Notes: generated by a model from the letters alone, not told the origin. Counted from the stretch's first letter, positions 1 to 11,468 are shown. The stretch: 64,000 nucleotides of DNA from Plasmopara viticola (GCA_001695595.3 MBPM02000043.1:124001-188000), one strand, 5' to 3'. A program made the numbers and translations.

Positions 1-871
1 GTAGTCCTGAGTTCTCCAGAAAACGTGATAGCTGCGTCACCACGTAAGCAATATCAGGCCGAGTGCACGTCTTTATGTACAGCAAGCATCCAATCAAAGA
101 GCGATAAGGCTTTGATCGCATCGTCGACCGTCCCTCTTCCGTTGTGGGTGACTGCTTTGACGACAGCTTCAATCCTGATACGCAAGGGTTCTCAACACTT
201 TTGGCATCTTGTTGACCGAATCGCTTGACCACGTCATCGATGTAGCGAGCCTTTTCGATCATCAATATTCCAGCTGACCTGTCGTAATCAATTTCCATAC
301 CCAAAATAAATTCCGCCTGACCAAGCTTCTTCATCTTGAAAGCATTCTTGAGTACTCCCTTTACTTGATTTAATTCTTTGCTGCTTCTTGCTGCGATAAT
401 CATGTCATCCACATATAATCCAATGTAAGCAAAAACTTCTTTAGTGCTCTTGACATAAAACATTGATCTGCTCCGCAACTCTTAAAGCCATTCCTGACGA
501 AGACACGATGTATTGTCTTGTTCCAGGCACTCGCTGCTTGCTTTAGTCCGTAAATAGCCTATTACATATGTATCCTTGAGCATTGTCGACACCAAGCGGA
601 ACTTCCATAAAAACGGTGTCCGACACACGCTATTGAAAAAAGCCGTGTCGACGTCCAGCTGTTCCATTTAATAGCCACATTTAGCACATACCGCGAGAAT
701 TATTCGGATCGAATTCATGTTGGCAACCGGGGAATATGTCTCAACGCCATACTTCTGCTTGAAATTTTTCGCGACCAGTCGTGCCTTGTATCGCACGATA
801 GCGCCATTCTGATTACGCTTCTTGGCAAATACCCATCGTGATCCAATTGTGCGTCCAATCTTTCCTCGTGG
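1..871 (-). pseudogene. copia reverse transcriptase, partial
   Basis: The motif Q-L-D-V-D-T-A-F at about 640-660 is RT block A, in frame with a leading M. It is followed by frame slips. From about 420 to 1 a clean frame holds Y-V-D-D-M-I (the polymerase catalytic box), F-K-M-K-K-L-G, F-I-L-G-M-E-I and the copia R-P-D-I-A-Y-V-V block. The gene leaves the window at base 1, before RNase H. Confidence 0.88.
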
Positions 872-2390
872 CTACAATGTCCACGTTTTATTCTCTTCGC
901 GAGAGCGAAGCTCAGCATCCATTGCTTCACGCCATTTTATTGCATCGTCGCTTGCCATTGCTCGAGTATAAGTAGTCGGTGAGTCCGTATCATCGTCAAT
1001 ATTCACGGCGTAGGCAAGAAAGGCTTCCGCAATTAGTCCATCTTCGTCAATCCTAGCACGATTTGGAGTCGGTGGGCCCTCACTGCCTTCTGTTGACTCT
1101 CCACCATCGGAACCGTTTCTTAGCATTAGCACTGGCTTACGTCTTATTCGTGTTCGCTCCACTTCAGGCCGAAACACCAAACGATCTTCTTGTTGCACTT
1201 GGGAAGGTTGATGATGCTCCGTTAGCTCAAGCCTGTTTCGTACAGGGCTCTCAGAAGGCATTAGCCGCTGTATAACGGCGCTTGGTGTACGATTTACATC
1301 CTCCATATTGACATCCTCGACTGTCTCTTCGACAGCTCCCATGGGATCGTCCGGAACTGACTGTCGATCCACCTGATGCTGAACATTGACTTCATCACCA
1401 TCCTTAACTACTTGAACAATTGTTTTCGGCTTAAGCTCTTGCGTGTCGTAGATGCCGCCCACCTCACGCTCATCCAACTTTACAGAGCGGGTCACTTTAA
1501 TCTTGGCATTCTCCAAGTCAAACACGCGATAGCCCTTGACATTCTCTGCATAGCCAAGAAACATACACTTGAAGCTCTTGAGTTCCAGTCTGGTCCGTTT
1601 CACATCGTCACTATGAGCGTAGCCTTGCAAACCAAATACGCGAACGCGATCCATTCGAGACTTCATCCTGAAAACTAGCTTATACTGCGTGATGTCAGGA
1701 TGGAACGTATTGCTGGAGCGATTAATTAAATAAATCGCTGTGTTTACCGCTTCCGCCCACCATTCCGTCGAAACGCTCTTGTAGTGTAACATGCTGCGGG
1801 CTTTCTCCATAATTGTCCTGTTCATACGCTCCGCTACTCCGTTCTGCTGCGGGCTGTATGGGACGGAGCGCTGGTGTACAATGCCGTTCTCTTGACATAT
1901 TCCTGCCATTTTCTTGTTTACGAACTCGGTTCCGTTGTCGGATCGCAAACATCTTAGTCGTGCACCCCACTGGTTTTCGTATAATGTCAGAAACTCCTTG
2001 AACTTGCTAGCAACTTCACTCTTGCTCTTGATCAGAAAACATGCAACATATCGTGAAACGTCATCTACAAACGTGAGAATGTATTAAGCACCACCCTTCG
2101 AGATAATTCTCATTGGCCCCATGACATCTGTGTAAACACGCTCCAACACACGTGTCCTCTTTGACATTGAACGAGACGAAAACACCGTGACCGTCTGCTT
2201 GCCCTTCAAACACCCGGCACACAATATTTCCACACTTTGCTTGATAATCGGGATACCATTAGTTAATCGCTGTGTCCTGATCAGCGCATCCTTGCTGGGG
2301 TGCCCCATGCGTGCATGCCAAAGCTCCCACTGATTGTCAACCCCGGTATATTAAACGAGACATGCTTTTTCTTGCTCACAGTCAAGAAAT
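872..2390 (-). pseudogene. copia integrase
   Basis: The segment 2084-2390 holds the pre-integrase region with M-G-H-P-S and C-A-G-C, the HHCC zinc site, and the first catalytic Asp in Y-T-D-V-M-G-P. It ends in a TAA at about 2085-2087. Reading resumes through F-V-D-D-V-S-R and a long open frame from 1948 with S-D-N-G-T-E-F (second Asp) and P-Q-Q-N-G-V-A-E-R (catalytic Glu). The frame then runs through the copia C-terminal region (W-W-A-E-A-V) into the lead-in of reverse transcriptase (W-R-E-A-M-D-A-E). The catalytic triad is present but the frame is broken. Confidence 0.88.
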
Positions 2391-3453
2391 TACGATTTTC
2401 CAACTTTTGTGCCCGACGCAATTGCTTGCTTCTTGTTCCAAATGACACATGACGAACGCAAAAATTCCACAATCATTCCCCGCTCTGCCAGCTTGCCAAC
2501 GGACAGCAACCATCTGTCGAGTCCGGGAATGTGCAGAACTTCAACCATGCAAATGCCCATTCCGTTCAAATCAGTCAATTTCACCGTGCCGGCTCCTTTG
2601 ACAAGCAACTTCTTCCCGTCTGCAATCGTAACTTCGATGCTAGCTTCTAGGCCCTTGTAATCAAACAAGTCCTTCCTGTGTGGGGTCATGTGGGAAGCTG
2701 CTCCACTATCAATCATCCGTCCTGATGACTTCCCTTTACCAACAGCAAACACCGTGTCGCCGCTGTTGAATCTTTTACCGGCCGGGCAGTTCCGCTTCAA
2801 GTGTCCAAACTGGTCACATTTGAAGCACTTGCCCTTGAATCCGCCGTTATTGCGTGGAGGACCACCCTTTCGTCCATTGTCCCGTCCACCTTTGAATCTT
2901 CTAGCGTTTCCATTTACGCTTAGCGCTTTCTCTGTAGCTTCTTTCCTCTGCAGCTTCTCTGAGTCTTTGAGCAGCTTCTCCTTGACTTCTATCCCAGAAA
3001 TGTCCCTTGCAATTTCCACAATCGACGAAATCAAGTCGTGCTCCGAAGGTAGACTGCTGAGAATACCATCAGCTGGCGTGACTCATCGATTTGCTCTCCC
3101 GTAGTCTGTAGCCTCACTACTAGCTCGTCATGCTTGTTCCACTTTCCATCTTAAACTCATGTAGTCGACGAGTCATCACAACACGATTGTGAAGAGTCGA
3201 GCGATTGTAGATTTCGCGGAGGGTTCCCCACGCCTCATAGCATGCGTAGCCGACGGAATCTTCGTCTGGTGCTGGATTCCAATGTCTTGAGCAATAGTGC
3301 CTAGCGCCTTGGCATCATTAACAAGCCACGCCTCCGTGACGTCCTTCTCTTCCTTGACGGCCATGATGTGTCCCAGGAGACCCTTCCGCGCCAGGGTCAT
3401 CCTCATGTTGATCTCCCAGTGGTAATGTTTCCACTTCCTAGGAGGACTTCGGT
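2390..3453 (-). pseudogene. copia Gag and start of protease
   Basis: Gag starts near ATG 3453 and is frameshifted within the first 20 codons. The continuing frame reads W-K-H-Y-H-W-E-I-N-M-R-M, the typical copia Gag entry, then the A-W-L-V-N-D-A-K-A-L helix. A second open frame (2390-3034) carries a basic linker, a CCHC knuckle (C-F-K-C...G-H...C) and the aspartic protease active site I-D-S-G-A-A-S-H-M. The function would be capsid formation and polyprotein processing. Because of frame breaks this copy cannot give a full Gag-Pol. Confidence 0.88.
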
Positions 3454-3515
3454 GCGCTTGTTCATATTGGGCGAATACGTTGCTTGAGAAGGAAGGCTTG
3501 TTGCGGCTGTTAACC

Positions 3516-3971
3516 TGTTAAGTAGAAAGTAAAAACCGAAGTAATGTAATGTATTACGTTTTCGCGTTGCCAAGTTATGCGCGTGCTAGGCTCAGTCTGG
3601 CTAGTCCACGGCATAGAGTGGTGTCCGCATACGTCGCGTCTCGTTCGGCGGGCAGTGCAGCCAGCACCGAGGTCGTGAGGGTCTTCCATTATTCTGCTTA
3701 GCTCTGACTTGGTAAGATCCCAGGTGGCGCCCGGTGCTGGAGACCGTCGCGTCGAGGGTGAGACTCGTTAGAGACCTGCAGATGCCCGAGAGCACCTGCC
3801 CGAAGCGCGCGAGCATTTAGCCCCCGTGCTTGGAAGGAGGGCGTCACCCCAACCTTTTCCAAGCTAAAAACCGAAGTGAATATATTTATCTTGACCAATG
3901 AACGGCTACCATATGTAACTACTAACTGTAACGTACTTGTAAATACTGTGAAGCCATTCACCAGTTCAACA
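3516..3971 (-). repeat. 5' LTR of the copia element, interrupted by a SINE-like insertion
   Basis: In element orientation the repeat runs from TGTTGAACTGG at 3971 to ACTTAACA at 3516, so it has the expected TG...CA ends. It is followed directly by the internal region leading to gag. Removing the nested 322-bp insertion and one 13-bp target duplication leaves about 121 bp, a short LTR for copia. The partner LTR is outside the window, so the ends rest on terminal dinucleotides and on position relative to gag. Confidence 0.65.
3543..3864 (-). mobile_element. SINE-like retroposon, copy 1, nested in copia LTR
   Basis: This 322-bp body is shared with copies at 55365-55694, 61027-61351 and 63684-64000. 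It is flanked by an exact 13-bp direct repeat, TAAAAACCGAAGT, at 3530-3542 and 3865-3877. Such a long target duplication fits target-primed reverse transcription, not LTR integration (usually 5 bp). The head (GGTTGGGGTGACGCC) is at the right and the tail of TACAA/TACAT-like pentamers at the left, so the element lies on the minus strand. I see no convincing Pol III A and B boxes. Confidence 0.8.
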
Positions 3972-6600
3972 TGCATTCAGCGGTGTTATTTAAACAACTC
4001 TTCGGTCGTTAAATGCTATATGATATAACATTTGTTGCAGTAAACAAACGCATGGAAAAGTGGCTCGCATATTATATCGTTCACTGATTCCGGCATGCCA
4101 ATTGCATCAGATTACTCATTCGTACGGCAGCCGCTCAGCAGAGGACGTCGTCACAGACCGCATGCTTGCTTGCCTCCTGCACTAGATACGATCTGCAAGT
4201 ATGCGGTACCACACCGTGTAATTCGATAGCACGCAATGCTATAGCGCTAAGCTTAACAGCAATCGTAGCAATTAAACTTTATCCTTTACTGTGAGAGCGA
4301 ATGAATCTAACTTCATTGGTGTCTCCTCGCTTGGTTATAGATCATTCTGGGTAGGTGACAATATCTGAGAATATACTTTGGGTGCACTGTCGTACATGTC
4401 TTAATACCCAAAGGCGTTCAGGCCGTTTCACGAGACAGACATTTTGATTCGAGAGCTAGCATCTTTATGCTGATGTTAGAGGCTACGCCTAAATAATATT
4501 TTCAGCGATCTGTAGAACTAAAGCACATAATTAATGTATTTTACAAGTCAGAGTCTGATTCACATTTTGTTGCACATGTCGATCCTCTTGAGATCGGGGA
4601 CGATGAAAAGTTGTTCACTGGAAGTTTCTATACCTGATCGCGTGCCTCATCTGTGCGTGATCTCACACATTGTAGAACGTGGTCGACATTCCCTGGCGGA
4701 CCGACTACATAAAAAACACGTAGGGATGAATGAAGCACCTACTCGTATCTGTCGGACGAGCACAACCAAAGTCACCCGATCCCTTTGGTACGACGACAAG
4801 TTATAAGATTTGGTACATACATGCCGCCCATTATCTTTAACAAACTGCGCAATTCGGTCGAGCTGCTGTAACAATCTTGTCCAAAAGCTTGCTTGTGATC
4901 GGGCACCGATATGACAATGAACCCTAATTACCAGAGGCCCTTCTCCGTATAACATATGCAAAATAGCTTCTTTGCCAGACATGCAAGCCCTCACAAGAAT
5001 ATTGTTGCTATCAGGATGAACAGAAAGTGCGTGAACTTGATTTTGAATGCAAGTATGACAAGCGAGCGGGCATGTATGTAAGACTTTTGCAGCTCTTCCG
5101 TGGCTTAAATCAACTGGTACGTCAATCCGTATCACTGTGTGAAGCGCATATGTCAAAAAGTTTGCTATCTAAAATACTCAGTCTAGCTAAAATATAAATC
5201 AATAACTGTTCGCGATATTAGATTGGGAAGCAAGCATGGCAGTCTGCCGGACACTGCAATGTCATTATTAGCTTTAGGCAAAGCTACAATGAAAATTATT
5301 GCCAATGTATATGATCCATCACATCGCAGATTTTTATATAATCCGCTCGACAATCTGTGCTAAGCACATGAAACGCAAAAGAACGATCTCCGTGTCATAC
5401 TACTTTACAGCACCATGGCAGCTAACGAAGGCTACAACAAGATCGCATACCAAGCAAATGTTCCGAGCCCGATGCAGTGTTTGCGCCCACGCCAGTGCTT
5501 CTTAAGAAGGATGCTGCACGGCCCAGAGTACCATTGTAAATGCATCTTTATGACCGAAAGAAGACACTAAAGACTGTCACCTTTGAAAAAGTAATTTATC
5601 CGCTTTAACCTCTAAAGCGAACATGGAGCAAAATTCAAAGAGCCCAATGCATGTTAAATGACTTAAAATCTTCCAAGTCTTAAATAAATTTTATAATTGT
5701 GCTAGTATCTCGTGGCAAGAATTGTATCAAGTCACTGTTTCATGTTATAATGCTCTCGATGAACTTGAGAAAGGCAGATGCAGTACTTTTCTAGAGTTTG
5801 AAAGCGCTTTTTTATCTTCTTAATGATTTAGTAGCACTTAAAAGCTTGAGGGATTCTGAATAAATCCTTACTAACCAGCCTTAAAGTTCGTTTGCACTGG
5901 CTTGTTAAGCTTGGTCATTTTGCTATCTTGACGCTGTATATAAAATATTATTCGCATTTCCGCTGCTCGAAAGCTTTCTCGATTTTATGTTGGAAACTTC
6001 CATATCAACCCTTCGCAAATGAACTTTTGCAGCCCAGACAATGTCACTATACTGTTCATGCCAAAATCCATTTTGCATTTCTTTTTCTGCACATTTAGCC
6101 ATGCCAAAAGAAGTATTAGGCGGCGTTTTAGCTCACTTTTGTTCCAAAAACTATACCTTTTTGTCATTAGCCGTATTTTGTAATTTCCAATTTAATTCCC
6201 CTTCCTGTTTTTAATTCTCTTAGCTGGTTCAAATTTCATGCCCGAGCTCATTAAGTCTTATAAAAAGCGTCATTTACTTTGCTTTAAAACATTTTCGGAT
6301 AAATCGCTTTGCAGAGAGGGCTGCTCCATCTTGACGTCCGAATCTGATGATGTTGGGATTTATGCATGCTTCTTTCCTTTTGCTTTGAATGTTCTATTCC
6401 CCTCCATCTGAGTTCTTCATGTTCTTCCACAATTTTTTTTTAATTGGGTCATGACTGTACTCACGATTTTATACCAATAACGGCTCCTTTCAAATGAGTG
6501 CGGCTTGCGAAGAGGTGGTCGAGCGACTACGTCAAATTTCTCCGGCATACTGACCGGTGTCAGATGTGAAGCCCTGAGTATGGATTAAATCTTGTCTTTA
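3972..6600. other. Gene-poor interval
   Basis: This AT-rich stretch of about 2.6 kb has no gene I can name. The longest frame is 4647-5156 on the minus strand (169 codons). It includes Q-V-H-A-L-S-V-H-P-D-S-N-N-I-L-V, which resembles one WD40 blade, but no neighbouring blade is readable in any frame. I treat it as a possible relic. Downstream (5500-6600) only short frames and poly-T runs are seen. Confidence 0.6.
4647..5156 (-). pseudogene. Possible WD40-repeat relic
   Basis: An isolated minus-strand frame of 169 codons. One segment, H-A-L-S-V-H-P-D-S-N-N-I-L-V, looks like the conserved part of a WD40 blade. The rest has no propeller periodicity or W-D dipeptides, and the flanking sequence on the same strand is full of stops. 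It could be a chance frame. No signal peptide or membrane segment is visible. Confidence 0.22.
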
Positions 6601-7960
6601 AGAAGTGTCTTGGCTGAAGTCGGTTCGACGGATGGCTCAATCAGAAGCAAAGACACTGTTAATGTGGTATGATAGTTATGCTTATGTTACATTTTCGATA
6701 AAGTAAAGCACTGTGAGTAGAATGATCGATCCAATAAAGGTCTCAATATTCATTTGGAGTCAAAGTGACTCGAGTTCATATTTAGCAGCATGTTGATTGA
6801 TGTAGTCTTCTTGATATAGAAACCGCTTGGGTCGGTTGCATGCAACACTTGGGCAGTTGCGCGCTTAAAATCAATGATGATCATCACGATGTCATGATGT
6901 CTTCGTCCCTTTGCGCATGATTAGATTGTCGCTCGCGCATTGCTGTGGATGCCAATTTCGAGTGGTCACCACTAGATTACCGCGACAATGACCCGTCGGC
7001 GTATATTTGTCTAAATGTTTTTTCATTGTATATAAGCCATTGTGACCTTTGTCGCCTGAGTCGCTGCTTTTTAAGGTGTCGAGAGCTACTGTGGTTGGCT
7101 GTTATTGAGTGACTCTTTATGACTCAACGACTCTCAACCATAATTTGTTATTACAGGGATTTATTTCTTGGCTACTGATACATATTAGTCTGCTCGTCTA
7201 GTAATTGCTAAAGTGGTTTATTCGTTAAAATAAAGGGGGGGTGCATCAGATTTCAGAGGGATGTCGCAAATAATTTGATGGCGAAATGACGTTTATTTCC
7301 TAAGCTATTTAACATCGAAAAGGGCGCATGGATTGGGGATGATGCAGACAATTTGGCTTAATTTGGGAGAGCGACGATACCAGAGGACATCTAAAAGAAG
7401 TCTTCAAAGTAAAGTTTATTGTTAAAGTCGACGTGGCCAATTAAATAACACCTCACCTGGTGATACACGAGAAAATAATATTTTCAGTGTTGCGAATGTG
7501 CATTCACCTATGCTAGTAACTCGCAATTGATTTGAAAAGAAGTACGTGCACCGTTTTTGAGTCGTTGCACAAGAATTATCACTGACGCATGCTTTTCTTT
7601 CTTGTCCGAAGCAGCACTTGTGCGCTGGCTTCAATTCTTTCATACAGCTCCTATCTCAATCAAATCTTTGAACGTATTTACTGTCGTACTTGATTGTAAA
7701 GAAAGTTCAGGTAAATATGAAAATTGTGTAAGGATGAAGTGTTGCGGTTTGCATGTACGATGGCGTAAACTTCCGCTATGAGCTCGCCAACAAAGGATCC
7801 AAATGTCGCGATGCAAGAACGCATGCACACATAGGTCGCATTCTTTGGGAATGCATCATTCAAGTCTTTGGAGTGCAGGTCTTTCTTTCTTCCATTTTTC
7901 CAAGTTTCCTTTCCGTATGGGCGTATGCTAGTGGATGCAGTGTATTGTTTGTACTTCATC
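6600..7960 (-). repeat. Inverted-repeat flank F, copy 1
   Basis: This stretch is repeated in opposite orientation at about 13190-14385. Shared landmarks include the string CAGTTGCGCGC, a run rich in GATGATCATC with CATGATG, and GTGACTC-rich text around 6980-7140. The copy closest to the temptin gene (7740-8060) also matches 9540-9990, 11940-12460 and 15535-15970, so it belongs to the temptin duplication unit. It has no intact reading frame. The similarity is strong but gapped, implying an older event than the XRCC4 duplication. Confidence 0.7.
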
Positions 7961-8137
7961 GTCCGCTATTTCTTTACGGACAAAAGCATCTGCAAAACCC
8001 TATTTAATGTGGTCTGAAGAAAACAAAAAGAAACGCAAAATTCGTAATTTCGTGTAAAACTCATTCATCGACTCGCAATTGCTTTCGTTTTTAGGGGCCC
8101 GAATCATTGCACTCGTGTCGGTACATGTATCACCAGC

Positions 8138-8539
8138 TCAAGCGCAATGAAGAGAACACTGGTATTTTGGCCACGACGAATTGTCCGATACACTGGTGCT
8201 ATCTCCAGGATTCGAGACGCCGCTGGACCAAAGCGGTGGATTCGCAGCCTCCACCGACCACTCACAGCACGGGTCGCCAAGTTCCTGGCCGTTGGTTTGG
8301 CCATCGCCATCCGAATCGGCCATGCAAAGGGCCTTTGTCCACGTGTGGTTGGCACTAAAGAAAGCGAGGCCAAAAGGGTTGCGCGGGCCACCACCGTTCG
8401 GGTCGATGTGGCCAATCGCCTTCACCCCAGCGACATTTTTACCATTCGGAACCTTCGTGGTATACACCGGGCGGCTTGAAGTGGGCGCGAAAAGCAGCGT
8501 GGACGAGATGGCAAGCAACGTGGTCGATAGTCGAGTCAT
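8138..8539 (-). CDS. Temptin-like secreted protein, copy 1
   Basis: A protein of about 133 residues starting at the ATG at 8539, immediately before a hydrophobic signal peptide (M-T-R-L-S-T-T-L-L-A-I). An upstream in-frame extension exists but the paralogs share this start. The mature part has the temptin Cys/Cys domain pattern: V-G/I-G-H, G-G-G-P-R-N, H-x-W-T-x-A-L-C, the acidic EF-hand-like loop D-S-D-G-D-G-Q-T-N-G and G-D-P-C-C-E-W, ending in S-N-P-G-D-S. Temptin was first known as an Aplysia pheromone component. In oomycetes the role is unknown and probably extracellular and Ca-binding. It lies head to head with copy 2, 490 bp between starts. Confidence 0.82.
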   Translation of the reverse strand: MTRLSTTLLAISSTLLFAPTSSRPVYTTKVPNGKNVAGVKAIGHIDPNGGGPRNPFGLAFFSANHTWTKALCMADSDGDGQTNGQELGDPCCEWSVEAANPPLWSSGVSNPGDSTSVSDNSSWPKYQCSLHCA

Positions 8540-8639
8540 CAGAAAAGCTTGTGGGGGCTCAATGGCGCTAGACAAACGTGCTTGACGAGAGGACGAGGCG
8601 CTAGAAGAAAATCTGCGATCGCCAATCAACGAAGTTGTG

Positions 8640-8765
8640 ATTGCGGATAAAACTAGGTATAGTGAAATAACTATAAATTGTATCACGTATGATGTGCATC
8701 GTACATGATACTATCCATTTTTACCTATAAACAGTATCACGTATGATGTGCCGATGCACATCCTG
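8640..8765. promoter_or_regulatory. Palindromic spacer between divergent temptin genes
   Basis: The intergenic gap holds two copies of TATCACGTATGATGTGC (8681-8697 and about 8733-8749). The first pairs imperfectly with GTACATGATAC just after it. The second forms GATGTGC-CGAT-GCACATC. A related perfect hairpin lies at 13150-13184, also upstream of a temptin gene. It could be a shared operator-like element, a hairpin relic of a small transposon, or a footprint of the inversion that made the head-to-head pair. Confidence 0.4.
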
Positions 8766-9029
8766 CTTAGGTTATGGAACAAGTGTCGCGTGTTGTATCA
8801 TGGGTTGTGTTTTGTTTACGATCGATATAGCAAGGTGTTTGCTCTCGCACCACCAAAACAAAGCCACGTCGTGGATAGTACTCGACAGAAGTGGATGCAC
8901 GACGAGACCGACGTCTCACGTGCGCAATCTCGTCGATTGCTGCAGGCGATCGCAAATGGTCTTTTTAGCGTCTCGTTCACTCGTCAAGTACGTTTGTCCA
9001 GGGTCATTAAGCCCGCACAATCTATTCAG

Positions 9030-9422
9030 ATGACTCGACTCTCCCCCACGTTTCTTGCCATCTTGTCGTCGCTGTTCATCGCGCCCGCTTCAAGCCGCCC
9101 GATGTATACCACCATGATTCCCAATGGTAATAATGTCGCTGGTGTGAAAGCGGTTGGCCACATCAATTCGAACGGTGGTGGCCCTCGGAACCCTTTTGGC
9201 ATCGCTTTCGCTAATGCAAACCACAAGTGGACACCGGCTCTTTGCAAAGTTGATTCGGATGGCGATGGCCAAACGAACGGCGAGGAACTAGGCGACCCGT
9301 GCTGTCAGTGGACGGCGGAGGCTGCGCAACAACCGCTTTGGGCTAGAGGCGTCTCGAATCCTGGAGATAGCACTAGTAAGTCGGATCAGGCGTCGTGGCC
9401 AGCATACCAGTGTCCTCACTAA
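9030..9422 (+). CDS. Temptin-like secreted protein, copy 2
   Basis: 130 residues. The start is taken at ATG 9030, where all copies begin M-T-R-L-S followed by a signal peptide ending near S-S-R-P. The frame is open for 94 codons upstream, and 31 of those codons are shared with copies 3 and 4, but they lie before the signal peptide and look like 5' leader. The domain residues include G-H-I-N, G-G-G-P-R-N-P-F-G, H-K-W-T-P-A-L-C, D-S-D-G-D-G-Q-T-N-G-E-E-L-G-D-P-C-C-Q-W, and a final Y-Q-C. It is divergent from copy 1 and intact. Confidence 0.85.
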   Translation: MTRLSPTFLAILSSLFIAPASSRPMYTTMIPNGNNVAGVKAVGHINSNGGGPRNPFGIAFANANHKWTPALCKVDSDGDGQTNGEELGDPCCQWTAEAAQQPLWARGVSNPGDSTSKSDQASWPAYQCPH

Positions 9423-10006
9423 ATGCTTTCAAGTTGGCAATACAAGTACTTAAGTGAGTGCTAACAATTCTGGCCGCAAAAACACGAAAGCAATTTCAAG
9501 CCGATAAACGAGGTTTACACTAAATCACAAAGGTTGCGTTTCTTTATTTTTTTTCAACCATCTATTCATTAAATAGGGAACTCCAGATGCTCTTGTCCGC
9601 GAAGAAAAAGTGGACGATGAGGTACAAATAACACATCGCATCCACTAGCATACGCACATACGGAAATGAAAATCTGAAGAAGTGGAATAAAGGAAGACCT
9701 GCACAACAAAGACTTAAATGACGCACTCATCTAGAATGCGACCTATTTGTGGATGCGCTCTTGCATCGCGACTGAAACTCTTGCGGATCCTCTGTCAGCT
9801 TGCTACGCCCATCGTACATTCAAATCGCGGCACTTCACCCTTACACATTTTTCTTTGTCACCGGGTCTTTCTTGATAGTAGCGAAGGACAAAAAAGACGT
9901 CTAAGGTGATGAGATAGTAGCTGTATGAAAAAATTGGGAGCCAACGCGCAACTGCTGCTCTAGACAAGAAGAAAAAACATACGTCTATAATAATTCATGT
10001 GCAACG

Positions 10007-10270
10007 ACTCCCGTTTACGAACGATCCGTTGCGCAAAATGGCCATTGTCAAGGGCCACAAACGGCTGCGGTACGACCTCGTCGCGGACGCCATGACGGTC
10101 CATGATACCGAGTTGGAATCACGTGACGACGCATTTATTGGCGCTCATGTCAAAGAAGGAACGAGCGGGAGTGGGAAGCGTTGCGGGAAGAAGGGCGGCG
10201 ACTTGCCACGTACTTCCTCATGCGCTGGGATGAGAATTGTTTGCTAGCGGTCAAGTGCAATGACGGGTAA
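10007..10270 (+). pseudogene. C-terminal fragment of the LTA-synthase-like sulfatase
   Basis: The text from T-N-D-P-L-R-K-M-A-I-V-K-G-H-K-R to the natural stop after V-K-C-N-D-G matches the last 80 or so codons of the full gene at 18194-20701. It carries a frame change after T-E-L-E and small deletions. It sits convergent to the XRCC4-like gene exactly as in the intact locus, so it came along when that locus was duplicated in inverted orientation. It has no promoter or N-terminus and is not functional. Confidence 0.92.
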
Positions 10271-10385
10271 CGGGACCGAGTACGTAGAAGTAATACTAAT
10301 ATATGCAAAAAGTGATATGGAGTGAGGAAAAGGAAAAGTAGTACTCGGCATCCTTCGTAAAATAACAAAGCACTCATGACACTGC

Positions 10386-11468
10386 TTACGACAACATGTC
10401 TAAAATCGCTTCCTCTTCCGAATCCATGGCTGCGTCGATGGAAGAGGGCGTCGAGTGGGTTGCCTCGGTTCTGTCTGGGTTAAATGTACAGCGTGTGTCC
10501 TTGACTGCCTTTGCTTGCCCTGTCGGCTCGTGATTCACCTCGTTGCAGTCGCCTCGCTGCGTTGCTTCATTCACCTCCTCTTCCTGTTTGATAAGGTCGT
10601 CCATACTCGACAGCAAGTCTTCAGCCGAACTAATTTGCATTGCACTCGGTTTGCCATTGGACGGTAATTGACTGTACGCGCTGATTGCCTCTCGCTTTGC
10701 GCGCTTCAGGTCGTTCTCCTCGTTGTCAGAACCCGTAGGTTCCTCACTTCCTTCGTCACTCTCGTGCTCTTCCTCCTTTTGCTTCAACTTGGCTCCCGTC
10801 GCTCTTCTCCTTCTTTTAATCACTGGCTTTCTCTTTGTCACAGGTGCCACGTCGAGTCGCTGCATGTGTTCCACTTGACCTTGTAATCTCCTGATCTCGT
10901 CTTTTTTGGCATTTAAGACAGCGCAAAACCCCTGAACGAGACGATCTTCCGTGCTCTGCTTGGCCGCCAAAGATGTTTCCAACAGTGCTTCCTTGGCTTC
11001 CAGCAACCTTTCCAATTGTGTAATTCGGCTACATTTACTGTCAATCAACCGTGTCTTTTCCTCCTGCTGCATAGCCACTTGATGCAAAAGCATACGCCAT
11101 TTGTCATTACTATTTGCAACTTGAAATTGAACAGTGCCGAATTTCACAGCAAACTCCGAGCGCTCCATTAGTGTCAAGGTGTGCATCGTTCTCGACCATC
11201 GAAGCTCGAAGCGTGCTTTACTATCCGATATTGAACTTAGTGCCGTCTCCACGGCCTCGACATACTCAACACCCGAGCACTCGAGCGCCTTTGGCTTTTG
11301 ACAAGACGAGACCTCGGCTTCGTATAACGTAAGCGGGAGAATTAGCTGCACTCCGATGGAAGCAGTCGAAGAGAGTGATGGTGCAGTGCGATTGCAGACC
11401 ACGAAGAGAGAGAGCGACGATGGAGACGAGGCATCAGCATCAACGGCCGTGATTTCTACGAGTGACAT
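10386..11468 (-). CDS. XRCC4-like DNA repair protein, intact copy
   Basis: 360 residues from the ATG at 11468. The preceding in-frame codons lack ATG and are ignored. Residues about 1-130 form a beta-rich head. A long helix follows (about 135-220) with L-E-A-K-E-A-L-L-E-T, then C-A-V-L-N-A-K-K-D-E-I-R-R-L-Q, closely resembling the ligase IV-binding stalk of XRCC4. A basic stretch (R-K-P-V-I-K-R-R-R-R) suggests a nuclear localisation signal, and the tail is acidic and Ser-rich. XRCC4 pairs with DNA ligase IV in non-homologous end joining. The assignment rests on the stalk motif and domain layout. Confidence 0.72.
   Translation of the reverse strand: MSLVEITAVDADASSPSSLSLFVVCNRTAPSLSSTASIGVQLILPLTLYEAEVSSCQKPKALECSGVEYVEAVETALSSISDSKARFELRWSRTMHTLTLMERSEFAVKFGTVQFQVANSNDKWRMLLHQVAMQQEEKTRLIDSKCSRITQLERLLEAKEALLETSLAAKQSTEDRLVQGFCAVLNAKKDEIRRLQGQVEHMQRLDVAPVTKRKPVIKRRRRATGAKLKQKEEEHESDEGSEEPTGSDNEENDLKRAKREAISAYSQLPSNGKPSAMQISSAEDLLSSMDDLIKQEEEVNEATQRGDCNEVNHEPTGQAKAVKDTRCTFNPDRTEATHSTPSSIDAAMDSEEEAILDMLS

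Larger units (their letters stand above)
1..3971 (-). mobile_element. Ty1/copia LTR retrotransposon, degraded, truncated by window edge
   Basis: Read on the minus strand the order is LTR, gag, zinc knuckle, protease, integrase, reverse transcriptase, which is the copia order. The LTR at the right end starts TGTTGAAC and ends CTTAACA. The gag has the W-L-V-N-D-A-K-A-L box and a CX2CX4HX4C knuckle. The protease has DSGA and the integrase has SDNGTEF and PQQNGVAER. The polymerase shows YVDDM. Several stops and frameshifts break the polyprotein (for example a TAA in integrase near 2087 and shifts in RT between about 420 and 870), so this copy is non-autonomous. RNase H and the second LTR lie beyond base 1. 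Confidence 0.93.

Noticed and set aside
8748..9029. 94-codon in-frame extension of temptin copy 2
   Set aside because: It would bury the signal peptide; other copies have only part of it in frame. More likely 5' leader.
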